Shown here in pieces: positions 23,178-35,572 of a stretch of DNA of 64,000 nt. The DNA is from Pseudeuparius sepicola (taxonomy: Eukaryota > Arthropoda > Insecta > Coleoptera > Anthribidae). The position numbers and the translations under genes were made by a program. The notes under the pieces are model-generated. The model ran no database searches. It was given only the letters and a program-made list of their open reading frames with translations, and was not told where the DNA came from. Positions within the stretch are counted from its first letter, which is position 1, and each line of letters begins with the position of its first letter. The DNA lies in assembly GCA_963920635.1 (NCBI GenBank), contig OY987299.1:63284692-63348691 (forward strand). Direction: 5' to 3'.

Positions 23178-23562
23178 TTAAGGTGGCATAAACACACATG
23201 GCATTAAATACTACCAACCCAAGTGAGTTTTTTGTGTTTATTTTGAAAATCATTATGTTTTTCAAAAAACCAATGCCCAACTCAAATACTGCATTATATT
23301 GGGCATATTTGGACAAAAAATCAGCCAAATCTGATGTCTCGTTTGGAAAAATAATATACCTTAAGTTTCTGGTAATTTTTTATTAGAGAAGAAGAAGAAA
23401 ATACATTTCAGGTATATTGTTTTCGCAAACGAAACGTCAGATTTGGCGCAATACAATGAAGAATTTGAGTTGAGCATTGGTTTTTTGAAAGACCTAGTAA
23501 TTTTAAAAACAAACACCAAAAAGACACTTGGGTTGGCACTATGTGTGATAATGCCCCCTTAA
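23178..23562. mobile_element. Nested hairpin element, TTAAGGTGGCAT ends
   Basis: About 180-bp arms form an almost complete hairpin; the ends are TTAAGG and CCTTAA. Both arms contain ATGCCCAACTCAA-like and TCAGATTTGGC-like blocks. It is non-coding. Confidence 0.65.
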
Positions 23563-24384
23563 GTATCCCATATCCCATAAAGTGAAATTTCAGTGAAATT
23601 TTTGAAAGATTCAAGCGAAAGTTTCACTTCATAAATTTGTCAACTAAACGCGAAACTTTCCCAGAAACTTCCTTAAAAACGCGAAAATTTCTCATAAATT
23701 TCATTAAAATCTGGAAGTTTCACGAAAACATATTATATTGCACGCAACCATCCCTTCATTTAATTTGGACGCGCCCGCGCCGGCTGTTCCTTTATAGACC
23801 GTGAGATAGGGTATTGTTGAGTGGAGTCATTTTTTTGTCTGGCATTTTGAGGGCTTGAATTTATTTAGTTAGCTGATGAAAATAAGGTTAGTTTTAATGC
23901 CTGCCCCCCGTTCGAAAATTCGGAAAATCCATTTTCATTTAAATGAAACGTTTTATGATCTTAAATTGTCTGGCATTTGAATAAAAGATTGACATTGATA
24001 AATAATTCCAAATAATTCACCAATAAAAAAACCAGACAGTTTTCAATGGCTGAAAAGGTGAGGAATGGGGGTTAATTTGCAAGAGAAAAGTACAATTTTC
24101 CACATTTTTATCTGGCACTCGAGAGAAAAGTTTTGTTGTGAAAATAATGCTGAAAAATTGCCAGACACAATTCAAAATCGCGCTTCCCGTGGAAAATTAT
24201 GCAGAAATTTTGGAAAATTTTCAGCGATAGTAATATGCAACAAAAATATTACCAAAATGTATGTACTAGCCTAAAACTGTACATGCTGCATTGCCAGACA
24301 AGTTTGGCTGTTCCATTATTTATAAATAAATAAAAAAGTTACTAAAAAATATATAAAATTTTCCACACTTAAAAAAACGGTGAT

Positions 24385-24640
24385 CAGTTAACCGGTTACC
24401 GGTTACCTGGAAGTTTTATTATTATCAGGTTACATTTTTACATTATTAATTTTGTTATGCGCCCAGCATGGCGCAGATCCAAAAAAAGAGAAACGGTCAG
24501 TATTCTTTGGTTTTAAGACAGTAGAGCCAATTAGGGTAAAATAAAAATTAACCTGTGTTCGCTTATTGTTTCATATAACCGGCTAATCGGTTAAATTGCT
24601 ATTAACCGGTTAATCACAAAAAATAACCGGTTATTGGAAT
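24385..24640. repeat. AACCGGTTA palindromic motif cluster
   Basis: TTAACCGGTTACCGGTTACC on the left and TTAACCGGTTAATC plus AACCGGTTATTGG on the right enclose about 200 bp. Possibly the subterminal motifs of another small transposon. Confidence 0.35.
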
Positions 24641-24800
24641 AACGGCAATAATTTCATAAATTTCAACATCGCATGAAAGTTTCGCTAAAATTTCTTTAAC
24701 TTTCATAAATTTCGAAAAATTTCATAAATTTCATAGGTATATTTCATGAAAATTTCAAAGTGAAATTTCACCTTCCCGGGAAAATTGAAATTTACCCATC

Positions 24801-26289
24801 CCTAAATATGGTATTTTTGGTCTGTTTTTAAAAATTATATAAAAAATTATATACCCATCAAAAGTTTATTATTCAAAGAAACTAATTAAATGGCAATAAG
24901 GTAACTGTAGGTATTGCTAAAATATGTATATTTTATATTTTTTAAAAATAAAAATATAATAAATTATCAACAACACGATGCATATAAGAAACTAGAAATA
25001 AATTGATTTTAATATATCTACAAAGCAAATAAAGCTATACGACAAAATATTATAATCTAGAGTTGTTCGGAATTAAAAACTGAGTAGGTGTGCAAAATTG
25101 CAAAGGCCTAGATCTACTTTGTTTTTCTTCTGCTAAAATATTTAAAAGGCATATAAATAAAATTTTCAACAACCATATTTTATATTTTTCGAAAAAAGTC
25201 AATAATAGTTTTCCTTATAATTGATTGGGAAACTTAGTTAAGGCAAAAAAAGATTACTTTTACAGTGGCGTGCAATTTTTTAGTAAAAAATATTATGGTC
25301 CACCCCTGCCTCCCCGGCACTGGTGGAAGTAGACCGGCCGAATTATTTTTAGTTTGCAGCGTTTAATGTGTGTCTATAGTGTACCAAATACGTTTGCGGT
25401 ATAGCTGTCTTCCTTTAGAAAAAATAAAAGAAAACTTGAAAAAAAAATTGAAGTTTGATGCCCTGTATAACGAAAACCGTTAGGATTTATATGAAAAAAT
25501 CTACTTATTTTGACATTTACTATCGACTCTCGAAGTTATGCAGGTAAAATCGGGACAATATACAATTATAATTTTGTATGTATATACCTACTTGTACTCA
25601 CAAGCTATACGAGTACTCCATTATTAAGTTTATTTGTAATGTAATGTAATGTAATGTAATCAGTTATAAATGTATTTAAAAAAATGTAACTAAACTTTTC
25701 AATTCGATTCAACGTGGATGCTGGCAGATTAGCTTTTTCTTTACAAACCCCTTCCCCTCGATACGTCTTACTAAATCCAATATGGCGGCCGCCCCAAACC
25801 TATTTCTTTACAGCCTCCTTGACAACAAGTTTTTAGTTAAGACAGGTACTAAAACGAATAAAATAAGTTGAGGTTTTCTTGTTTCGGGAATTGTAAAGAA
25901 CATAGTTGTTACTTCAGCAAGTAGACTTGCTTATCAACCAGTCATTGTCCAGTGTCTACTTTTATGAACATTTTGCGTGACAAGTTTTTCGATTTCAAAA
26001 AGCTTGTAGCAATTTAGCATTAAATTACCCACTTGTATGAACGTTTCGCGCGACAAGCTTTTTTATAAAAAGCTTGTCGCAATTTGACTTTGAATTACCT
26101 TAACAAAACCGAAACTTAGGTATTTTATTTGTTTAGTACATGGCTTAAATAAATATTGTTATTTATTAGTAATATTATATTTATATTTTTCGTTACATTG
26201 GGTGCAATCACCGTGAGCAAACAAAGAAAGCGCTTGTAAGCATTGGCGGCGATAAGGCGCCCGCAGGCAAAGCCCGCCGTGCGGGGGGG
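24801..26289. other. No gene; microsatellite and small repeats
   Basis: (TAATG)n at 25637-25661. Two direct copies of a block with CGTGACAAG/CGCGACAAG and AAAGCTTGT at 25966-26030 and 26038-26098; the second forms a 14-bp-stem hairpin at 26050-26080. A GC-rich spot at 26215-26295 could encode a short peptide but has no family match. Confidence 0.4.
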
Positions 26290-26295
26290 CCCATT

Positions 26296-26875
26296 CCGGA
26301 TTTATTCTAATCCATATAGCTTCCTGGTTTCTGATTTTAAATAAAATGTGTAAATACCAAAGTTGGAGGGAATTGTCTCCACAATGGGGTTATCATGTCC
26401 TACTTTCCGTGACAGCTGCCATATTCGAGATATGACCCAAACTTTTGTTTTTTAAATGGAAACCACAGTTGGCCATGGTCTCAAAAAATCAGGCATTTAT
26501 AGTATATATAATAACGGAAATAACTACGGCTTCCAATTTAAAAAAAATACAAATTTGTTTCATATCTCGAAAATGGCAGCTGTCGAGGAAAGTAGGACAT
26601 GATAACCGCATTGGGAACACAATTCCCTCCAACTTTGGTATGTACACTTTTTATCTAGAATTGGAAACGACCAAGCTAAATGGATTATAATAAATCGCCA
26701 AAATTTCGTTTTTTTCTAAATATCTAGAAAGGCATGCCTTTTTCAAAAATCCACAAGGCGAGTTAAATTGGGCCCACAAAACTGCAATTCTTTCCCCATT
26801 TAACCTTCCTTCTATCTCCGCTAGTTTACGAGATCCCCATACTGGTCATCAAAAAAAAACTCATCCTGTATTTTT
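26296..26875. mobile_element. Inverted repeat plus right end related to 207-1245
   Basis: 26296-26450 and 26556-26700 are reverse complements (CAAAGTTGGAGGGAATTG in both). 26730-26875 resembles the right arm of 207-1245 and ends CTCATCCTG-TA. This suggests an insertion into, or a rearranged copy of, that family. Confidence 0.5.
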
Positions 26876-27028
26876 ATATGTTTGCTCTGTAGTTTGCACA
26901 CAATCGTCCTTTGAATTATTGAATGTCGGACAAAATCAAAATTGCCATGGAAGATTCAAAACAGTTATTACGAGAATATTATAAATGAAGATTTTACAGT
27001 TTACATTTATTGTTATATTCCCAAAATT

Positions 27029-27896
27029 ATGGACCGGGAGAGAGTGACAGATTCTTGGACGTGATTTTACTCGGTATGCCTTGCAAAGGGCATTATGTGG
27101 CACATATTCTCACAATAATAAGATATGAACCAGAGAGTCATCTGGGTTCTTCATATGAAAAACTGAGTTTTCAATTATTCGAAAAATATGCGTTTTGATA
27201 TGATTTTATACAGGCTGCCATGTGTTTTATAATGAAGTTCAAAATAGAAAATTCCTCGGAAAACCATAGGCATACCGTTAGGGTGGGTCCAAAGGGCTAT
27301 CATTGCCACGTGATTTTGTATTTTAATAATTAATTTTTCCACGTTTCTGAACAGGCTGCCAATGAGAAGTATGCAAGTTCTTGTTATGAAACTGCTGAAG
27401 AAGAGTTGGCATACCGTTTGCGCATGTCCAAGTACACTTTACATCGAATAACTCATTTAAATGATTAAATAACATTCAATTTAAACAGTACTTGGACAAG
27501 CGCGAAAGGTATGCCATCTGTTTTTCAGCATTTTCAAAATAAGAACTTGCATACTTCTCATTGGCAGCCTGTTCAGAAACGTGGAAAAAATAATTATTAA
27601 AATACAAGATCACGTGGCAATAATGGCCCTTTGGACCCACCCTAACGGTATGCTTATGGTTTTACGAGGAATTTTCTATTTTGAACTTCATTATAAAACA
27701 CATGGCAGCCTGTATAAAATCGTATCAAAACGCATATTTTCCGAATAATTGAAAACTCAGTTTTTCACATGAAGAACCCAGGATGACTCTCTGATTCATA
27801 CCTTATTATTGTGAGAATATGTGCCACATAATGCCCTTTGCAAGGCATACTGAGTAAAATCACGTCCAAAAATCTGTCACTATCTCCCGGTCTATT
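27029..27896. mobile_element. Foldback family F, complete copy
   Basis: Two ~420-bp arms meet near 27475. Ends GGACCGGGAGA and TCTCCCGGTC. A second, interrupted copy lies at 50366-54512. The frame at 27010-27198 lies in an arm; no protein is indicated. Confidence 0.75.
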
Positions 27897-28030
27897 AGTA
27901 CATACAATATTATATTGAAAATTCAACAGAGCCAATACTGCTGTGGAATTTTTTCATAAGTTATATTTTATTTTTCTGTCGTTTTAGTCTTCATAATACG
28001 ACGGCGTAGAAGGGCCATGATGTGTTATTT

Positions 28031-28135
28031 TTATTATTTCCACTTTAAAACTGGAAATTCCACTTTAAAACTGGAAATTCCATTTTAAAACTAGAAATGC
28101 CACCTGGAAGTGGAAATTCCACTTTAAAACTGTAA
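28031..28135. repeat. Tandem 20-bp units of element Y
   Basis: Consecutive AAAACTGGAAATTCCA(C/T)TTT copies, the last two diverged. Confidence 0.85.
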
Positions 28136-28167
28136 ATTTTACTCCAATCATTCCTTATTCAAATATA

Positions 28168-28913
28168 CAGGGTGGACCCAGATCGACTATACGATAGGTG
28201 TAAAAGACAACAAATTTTTGGAGTTGAAACTTGACCTTTGGGAGATGAGCCTTGCTTGATTAGAAACTAATTTGCACCATATTATTATAATATATAAAAA
28301 TCAAGCAGGCCTTCACAGTTGCAATTTATTCATTTTCAGTTCAGGTATAATACCTTTTCCTTAAGAGGTATCGAAAAATTTTATTATAAAAAGTTGTTCA
28401 GAATGCAAATTTAAGGCTCTGTACCAAATTTTAAAACAAGCGGCAGACTTTGATTTTTTTTTAATTTCAACATTATTTTTTGGGAAAAAATCAAAGGATG
28501 CCGATTGTTTTGAAATTTAGTAAAGGGTCTTAAATTTGCATTCTAAACAACTTTTCTAATAAAATTTTTCGATCAATATACTTGATTTGCTCTAAAACCG
28601 CAAAAATTTTAAAAATAAATAATCAAAATGTGCTGATTGTTTTAAAATTTGGTACGGGGACTTGGATTTGCATTCTGAACAACTTTTTCTAATAAAATTT
28701 TTCGATACCTCTTAAGGAAAAGGCATTAGGTACCTATACCTGAACTGAAAATGAATAAATTGCCCCTGTTAAGGCCTGTTGGATTTTTAAAATATAATAA
28801 TATGGTGCAAATTAGTTTCTAATCAAGCAAGGCTGATCCCTCAAAGGTCAAGTTACTACTCGATTTTTTTTTGTCTTTTACACCTATCGTATAGTCCATC
28901 TGGGTCCACCCTG
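28168..28913. mobile_element. TA-flanked hairpin element
   Basis: Ends TA-CAGGGTGGACCCAGATC and complement, arms of about 120 bp plus internal repeated blocks around AGTTGTTCAGAATGCAAATT. It is non-coding. Confidence 0.75.
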
Positions 28914-29043
28914 TATTATACAAACAATAAATTATTAACAAACGAGTTGACATAGTAGTCATTTTCCAAGAAATGGTTTTTCTTATTTTTATAGGATTTC
29001 TAATTTTTTTTTTTGTTAGAATTTGGTAACCGATGACGTATCT

Positions 29044-29184
29044 TAGAAAAACAATAAATAATAATAATAATATTAATAATAATTCTCACCCTCACAATAC
29101 TCCAAACTAGGAGTACCCCAGAAGCAACCACATGCTTGTGCGGGGGAGGGGGGCAATTACTATTATTTTGCTTTCGTTGCCATT
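29044..29184 (-). mobile_element. SINE copy B, 5'-truncated
   Basis: Only the last ~100 bp of the SINE plus its AAT-rich tail (29047-29086) are present. It matches copies A and C across GTGCGGGGGAGG and the block before it. Confidence 0.75.
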
Positions 29185-30122
29185 ATGATTATGATTATGT
29201 ATCGCACGTTCTTGATAGTACTTTGTTGCATTCTTCGTAGATAATAAACAAATTTAAATAATCTTCGTTTGTGTAATTTAAGTGCGCCGGCATTATTGTT
29301 GACAATAATTTATAAACCAAGTGACATTTCCTCAGCCGCGATTGTCTTTTCAACGTCCACGACTAATATGATTTTCCAAGCGTTAAGCAAACTTCGCATT
29401 TTATGGGCGAAAAGTGGGTTTTTCGTAAATTAATCGAAAATTACTGCATTTAGGTATAGGAAACCTTACACAAAGTTCTCATCATTTTTAGTGGTGAATA
29501 AGATCGCATTAAAAAAATGGGGCTTTCCATTTGAAAATTTCGGGATTTAAGCACATTTTGAATGTAATTTTTATTCATATTTTGTGAACACCCTGTATAA
29601 GAACGGATTTATTTCTCAGCAGAGGTCACTAGGTCAGGGCTTCTGTGCCAAAAATTTGTTTTGAAATTTCGCGGTTTCCTCGTATAAATTGCTAATTGAC
29701 TTTAGGTCTGCACCTGTAATTTTTTTCGGAAAAATGCAAATATCTCAAAAACGGTTGGATTTAGACATAGGACATGTTGCATATTTTTGTTCCAAAATGA
29801 TGCCTAGAATCCAAAAATGCAATAATATACAGAGTGTTCCATTTGAGATAAGAAAGTTGATATAGACTTCCTGTATAACCGGAAGTGCCAGATTCATCGA
29901 AATATTTTAGTTGAGCAGCGCCCATCGGCATTGGTGAGGTGCCAAATTTTCAGAATTTTCCTACTTTTAGTTTTCCATATATAGATCGATGCAGTTCGTG
30001 GTGGGCCACCCTGTATACTGACTACTGTCAAATTACCAATTTTAAAGTTTTAAAGTGGAATTTCCAGTTTTGAAGTGGAAATAATAAAAATAACACATCA
30101 TGGCCTTTCCACGCCGTCGTAT

Positions 30123-32796
30123 CATAAAGGGCATATTTATGGATGAAACGTGATACCTTATTATGAATTAAATTATACCCAAAACGAAAGTAATGGTCTG
30201 GTGGTGGTGGTAGTAGCAAACGGTAGGAAGGGACAATACCGACTGAGGCGATCTAGCGACTGTGGCGACTCATCAGACTTGTCAAATGTCAATATCTTGA
30301 GTACAGGTGTGTGGACCGTTACGTGTACCGAGACGTTTTTGTCTTATAAATATTTTAACTGGTAGCAGTTGGATAGACCCGGCCTATACATTTTCTCAGG
30401 TATTTTAAGGAATATAGATTGTCTGATAGAGAAAACCCAGTTTAAAGCTTTATTTACCATGTGTCACAGTTTTATTGATTATGGGCATTATAGTCCATAA
30501 TTTTTTTTGCACTTTTGACCGAGGCTATGACCTTGTACCTATTGAAATTGAAAGTAAACATTGATACAGTATTTTAGTTTGGATGCATATTTGCACATTT
30601 CTTGCTTAGTTTTGTGTTTTGTCTGCTGCACTGCAGCCTCCGCAAACAACGTGCATGATGCACGGTGAATCCGTTGTGGGAAACTGAAGAGCTCCCACGC
30701 ACCCACTAGTTACTGTTGATTGACATTGGAAAATTAAAAAAGGTAATAAATTGACTTATACTATGCATACATTTTTTGAAATATCTGGGAAAACTCTGCG
30801 CTCCGGGTTCGGCGGTCGGCAGCCTGGATGCGCGAGTGTAACAGCTGATCAGGTAAGAGCCATTAACAAGGGGTTTTAATATACTTCTGAAAATATTTGT
30901 TCTTTTTTTGTCGACTTTTGATTTTTTTTAATTTCAGATTCGATTAAGCTTAGTATTTTTTCCCACCTATGTTTAATTTTTTTTTACTGAATAGCCCTGT
31001 ATAGCATACTGCCTGAAATACAGAATACAGGAACTTTAGAAATCGGCGTTGAACCCTCTCCAGAGAGATCTTATGAAAACTGTAAAATGGATATTAAATA
31101 ATGGATGCGTACCTACTCTATAATTTAGATGTAACAAAAGCATAGTACATAACTAAAAGAGCGTCAATGTTTATAAACGAAATAACAAGGCTGAAAACCT
31201 ACTTATTACGTTAGTAGCAGATATATTTCCTCTGCCTAGGAAGATAACTAAAATCTTAAATACTAGTCGAAATATGGAATTATTAGATCAAAAATAATTG
31301 CTGTCGACAAAAAAAAACGGAATTTAAAAAAATGCAAAGTTTTGTATAAAATAAACATATTTCAAGTATAATGATGAAAATTAAATTACTCCACATAATT
31401 AGCTTCCAAGATAGTACAATTGGAAAGTGCCCGGTAGATAGTAGCTATTAGCAAATATCAATATTAGTTAAATAAACTTGTTTTATTATTCAGTTATTTC
31501 GGCAAAATAAATGGCTTGTAATTAATAAGTACTGTAAATAGACGGCATTTGTACTCTATTAGATATGCTTTGGTGGAGACAAATTGCTAGACCCTAGATG
31601 GAACAAAAATAAAATAATCAGTTAATACCAATTTGTAGAATGAATTGTTGGCTATCCATTAAAAATATTACAATTCACTCAGTTATTTATTGATTAAAAC
31701 GAAGATTGTAGGACAAGTCCGGATGGCAGGAGGATACAAACTGTTAACAATTTACCTAATGGGCCATGACTACAAAAGAGGGTAAGGGTGGGCATATATA
31801 AAACTGTTACAGTGGTTGAACATAGACACGAGCCATATGGTAGGTACTGGCGTGTGCCGTGGGTCTTCTTCAACGGTTCCCTTGATTATATCACAATTGC
31901 CATGCGGCCTGACTTCCATTTGTAAAAGAATCCCGGTGGTGTGCAAGGGGCATGCAATTTTGATTAACTCGTAGTTTTAACATCTGGCACCAATGAGTTT
32001 CGTCTATGTTGGGGAATTTTTCTAGAAAAATAATTTCACACTCTAAACTATGGTGGTAAACTATATGTTGAATAAATAATATGGCAGGCGCTTGTGAGAT
32101 GAAACATTTTACTTGCACTTGCAATAGCTATAGTAGTACATAACCAGTTAGGAAAGGAGAGAGTGCAGGTAACTGCTTGTGCATTGAAGCCAAAATTCAA
32201 AATTGCCATATCTCTCGAAATAAAAATCACGTGATATACATTTCTCACAAAGATACCTTAATGTCTTGGCTACAACACCGAATATAATAATTTACAACAT
32301 GGCGATGGTCGTGATACACAAAATTGAAAAAAGTAGCATCGCGCTCGAGACCTGCCTGACCTATGCAGATAATGGTGCGTGCTCATCGGGTAATTGTGCC
32401 CTGCAAAAATAAGATTGTTAAATGTGCTTTAATAAATATAATTTTTGTTAAACATAAAAAAGAGCTCGTTGTAATATTAAGAAGATAATGCTACTCTCCT
32501 ACACGTCATATTTCGAAAATACTTAAGACAAAAATTAATTAAGTTAAATTACTTGATGCACTAATAAAAGCCGCTACCGATGGGATCAGTACTTCCACAT
32601 TGGTTATTCTTCAAACACATTATTTTAGACAGGGAGCCAGTGATAGATCTTGGTGACAATTTGATGCAAAGTTGAAATCACGTTTATTTCGTAATTTGTA
32701 CCCCGCTTGTTTAATTTGTTTATGTAGACCGTAAATAGTAATCAAAAACTTTTTTGGAATCATTCCGATGATGCAAAAGCTTTCTGTTTAACCAAC
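30123..32796. other. No gene seen in 2.7 kb
   Basis: The longest frames (30150-30365, 31891-32124, 32048-32248) are short, overlap on both strands and show no domain. A GTGCATGATGCAC palindrome lies at about 30651-30663. This is one of the few stretches without obvious transposon ends and may be unique sequence or very old repeats. Confidence 0.4.
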
Positions 32797-33247
32797 GAAC
32801 ACTGCAGAATGCAATCTAAAATGTCTGAGTCGAGCAAAAGTAAACTTTGTTTTATATGTTTATTTAAACCATAATTAATTTAAAAAACTGTTCTAGCATA
32901 TTTCCAAATGGGAAAAAAATGTCTGGCAGGCGATTAAAAGTAGTGCTCGCGATGCCTGTCGGACGCGCGCGCGCCTATGGAAGTACACGCAAATCCTTCC
33001 TGTATGCTAAAAAAATGCTTCTGTTCGAAACAATTTTAACGCAAACGATTAATGACGTGTTCTCTTTGGGATATTTTCTACTACTTTTATTAGTAGACAA
33101 CAAGTATATGTTATTGATTTATTGATATTTAAAATTTTATTTGCTAAATGCTAATAAATGAAATACAAAACTTACAAACAATAAATATTTAAATAAAAGT
33201 CGGGATATTTGAAAGGTCAGTTTTTGAAAAGCTTATCGTATTAATGG

Positions 33248-33357
33248 TTACATAATTAGTGAATTATCGGTTTCATCGCAGCTATCCTCGTCATCTGAGC
33301 AGTGGTCTTCGTTCTCGGAATCATCAGACGTCTCATACTCTCTTTCCATGTCATCGT
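33248..33357 (-). CDS. Acidic C-terminal exon inside FB2 (partial gene)
   Basis: After acceptor-like GTAGTTACAG the frame encodes DDMEREYETSDDSENEDHCS and continues with more Asp, Glu and Ser to a stop after NSLIM. Its mirror in the right arm (34297-34380, plus) has a 4-bp insertion giving an early stop and lacks the last third. A possible first exon of the same gene is the MESKMSESFK segment at about 35316-35287 (minus) ending in a GT donor. Middle exons are not resolved; GTCTGGCAAGCGATTAAACG at about 35190-35210 lies in an open stretch. Function unknown. The layout resembles the acidic gene of FB1. Confidence 0.35.
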
Positions 33358-34582
33358 CTGTAACTACATGAAAACAAAATCTAATTGTTTGAATATTATA
33401 ATGACTTATATGTATACAATATTTGCAGCAATATTAATGAATTGTTTGGTCGCGGCGACTGAAATATATTTCTGACAAAGTCTTTTGAACGGAGCATGTC
33501 ATATTTTTATATTTTTTCGGTTTTCACCTTGAAATTCGTCAATTTATTCACGAAGAAATCGATAAATGTAAAAAGGGCTTAAGAAACATATTTTGTTTCT
33601 CTACAATGAAAATAACACTACACATTTAATTTTTTAATTGGGTTTTTCGCCATCAAACTGATTAAAAGACAACTTTTTCATGTTGCTTGGAAAATTCATA
33701 CATTCTTAACAGTAAATGAACGGAACGTTTAACTCAAAAAACAACTTCAACAAATTTGTTTTCTTATCAAGCTTTCTCCTTTCTCAAAGGTCATGTCACG
33801 TCAAAGTGAAATATGACAGATTTATCTGTAATTAAAAATTAAATGTCAAGTGTTATTTTTATTGTAGAGAAACGAAATATGTTTCTTAAACCCTTTTTAC
33901 ACTTATCAATTTCTTTGTGAATAAATTGACGAATTTGAAGGTAAAAATATATCATGCCCCTTTCAAAACAGTTTGTAAGAAATATATTTCAATTTCCAAC
34001 CAAACAATTCATTAATATTGCTGCAAATATTGTATATAAGCCTTGTTTATTGTTATAAACAAGGATATAAGTTATTAATATGTTCAAAATATTAGCGATG
34101 ACTGACGTATTTATAAAGACTTCTCACGGCTATAGCTTCATGTCCTGGAAAACAGATTGCTCTGATGGCTAACAATGTGTTTGGCATTGTATTTTATCTC
34201 CGGAAAGCGCATGGGAGTCAAAAATGTGTCAGGCGTGACAGCCGTGAGCAATCTTTAAATCAACGATATTAGATTTTGTTTCCATGTTGTTATAGACGAT
34301 GACACGGAAAGAGAGTAGGTATGAGATGTCTGATGATTCCGAGAACGAGGACCACTGCTCTGATGGCTTAATACTATAAGATGAACGGGTAAAACTTAAT
34401 TCTATAAGCTTTTCAAAAGACCGACCTTTGAAATATCTCGACTTTTATTTAAATTTATTGTTTGTAAGTTTTGTATTTCATTTATTAGCATTTAGCAAAT
34501 AAAAATTTAAATATTAATATCAATAAGATTTATTTATTGTCTACAAATAAAAATAGTTATTCTGAAACACAGAATATGTATA

Positions 34583-35036
34583 CAGTGAGCACGTAAAGGT
34601 TGGAATAAATTCAGTAAAATGTTGTACTGTTCGATTAAAAATTAAGCCTGCTTAAAAATGGAATTGAGCAAAAAATAAGCACTACAGTGTAGGTACAGTC
34701 GTCTAATAAAGAAATGTCTAAAAACTTAATAATTTTTGTTAAATTTAAAATTTATAAAAAAAATTTTATGTACCTAATAAGTATATTATTATTATTTGCG
34801 TACCGATACAAGAAAAGTGCGTTCTTTTAAATGACGCTATCAAAAATAGTGGTTGCCATTTAAAAATTATATAGATGACCTCATAGCTTGGTTCGTAATG
34901 ACGTCACAAGAACGACAGATATGTCAAAATATGCGCCTTTCAAAATCATGTTGGAAGTGTCGAATCGTTTTTTTTTTAAATCGCACAGTAGGTACAACAG
35001 TTTACCGAATTTATTCCAACCTTTACGTGCTCACTG
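34583..35036. mobile_element. TA-flanked MITE in the right arm of FB2
   Basis: Ends TA-CAGTGAGCACGTAAAGG and complement with about 34-bp inverted repeats. It is absent from the left arm, so it inserted after FB2 formed. It is non-coding. Confidence 0.8.
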
Positions 35037-35572
35037 TATAGTTAAAAAATATTCCAACGAGGACACGTCGTATCAGTGTATCAATCGTTTGTGTTAAAAT
35101 TGTTTCGAACAGAAGTATTTTTTAGCATACAGGCAGGATTTGCGTCTATTCCCATAGCGCGCGCGCGCTGCCGACAGGCATCGTTCGCACTACGTTTAAT
35201 CGCTTGCCAGACAACTTTTCCCTATCAGCATTAGGCCAGAACATTTTTTTTTTAAATTATTTTTCGTGTAAATAAACATATAAAACAAGGTTTACCTTTG
35301 AACGACTCAGACATTTTAGATTCCATTCTATACAGTCACATAAGGATTCATCTACTAAAAAAAATTTTACATACACCTTTACTTTTATATTACTAATAAT
35401 GTGTAAAAAGTCCCCACCAATATCTCGCTCGCGTTTCAAGTTATTCAAGGCCAAAAGTTACATAAATCGTTTTTTCGCAAATATTTTGCTATCTGTATGT
35501 CTTATGACTTTTTTGGTTATTATAAAAAATAAAGATTAAAAAATGATCTTCAAAAAATGTTATTTACATATT

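Larger units (their letters stand above)
23107..24800. repeat. AT-rich repeat region dominated by GAAATTTCA motifs
   Basis: Both ends (23107-23180 and 24640-24800) are filled with GAAATTTC/GAAAATTTC in both orientations and close with TTAGGG-like ends (TTAGGGTTGTGCC left, CCCATCCCTAA right). This may be one old element with subterminal repeats; no target duplication was found. It contains the nested hairpin at 23178 and an AACCGGTTA block at 24385-24640. Confidence 0.35.
27996..30122. mobile_element. Inverted-repeat element Y with tandem 20-bp units near its ends
   Basis: Left end ATACGACGGCGTAGAAGG, right end CCACGCCGTCGTAT, then shared CATCATGTGTTATTTTTATT-type arms of about 70 bp. On the left the arm runs into about five copies of a 20-bp unit (AAAACTGGAAATTCCACTTT, 28031-28135); on the right two units remain. 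Inserted in it are a TA-flanked element (28168) and SINE copy B (29044). Solo CACCCTGTATA ends at 29588 and 30005 mark other decayed insertions. Confidence 0.6.
32797..35327. mobile_element. Foldback element FB2, 2.5 kb, with exon-like segments in both arms
   Basis: Left arm about 32810-33655 pairs with right arm about 33827-35327. The right arm is longer because of inserts at about 34110-34262 and 34583-35036. Both arms hold a block opening with ATG...AAAATGTCTGAG and a GT donor-like AAAGGTAAAC (outer end), and an acidic-tail exon (about 33248-33357 minus; 34297-34380 plus, broken). Runs of CGCGCGCGC sit at 32965 and 35155. Confidence 0.65.

Noticed and set aside
26215..26295. Short GC-rich coding-like stretch
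   Set aside because: About 25 codons with no start, splice sites or recognised similarity.
34110..34262. Small inverted-end insert in the right arm of FB2
   Set aside because: Ends TCTCACGGCT and its complement are present, but boundaries and duplication are not clear enough for a separate entry.
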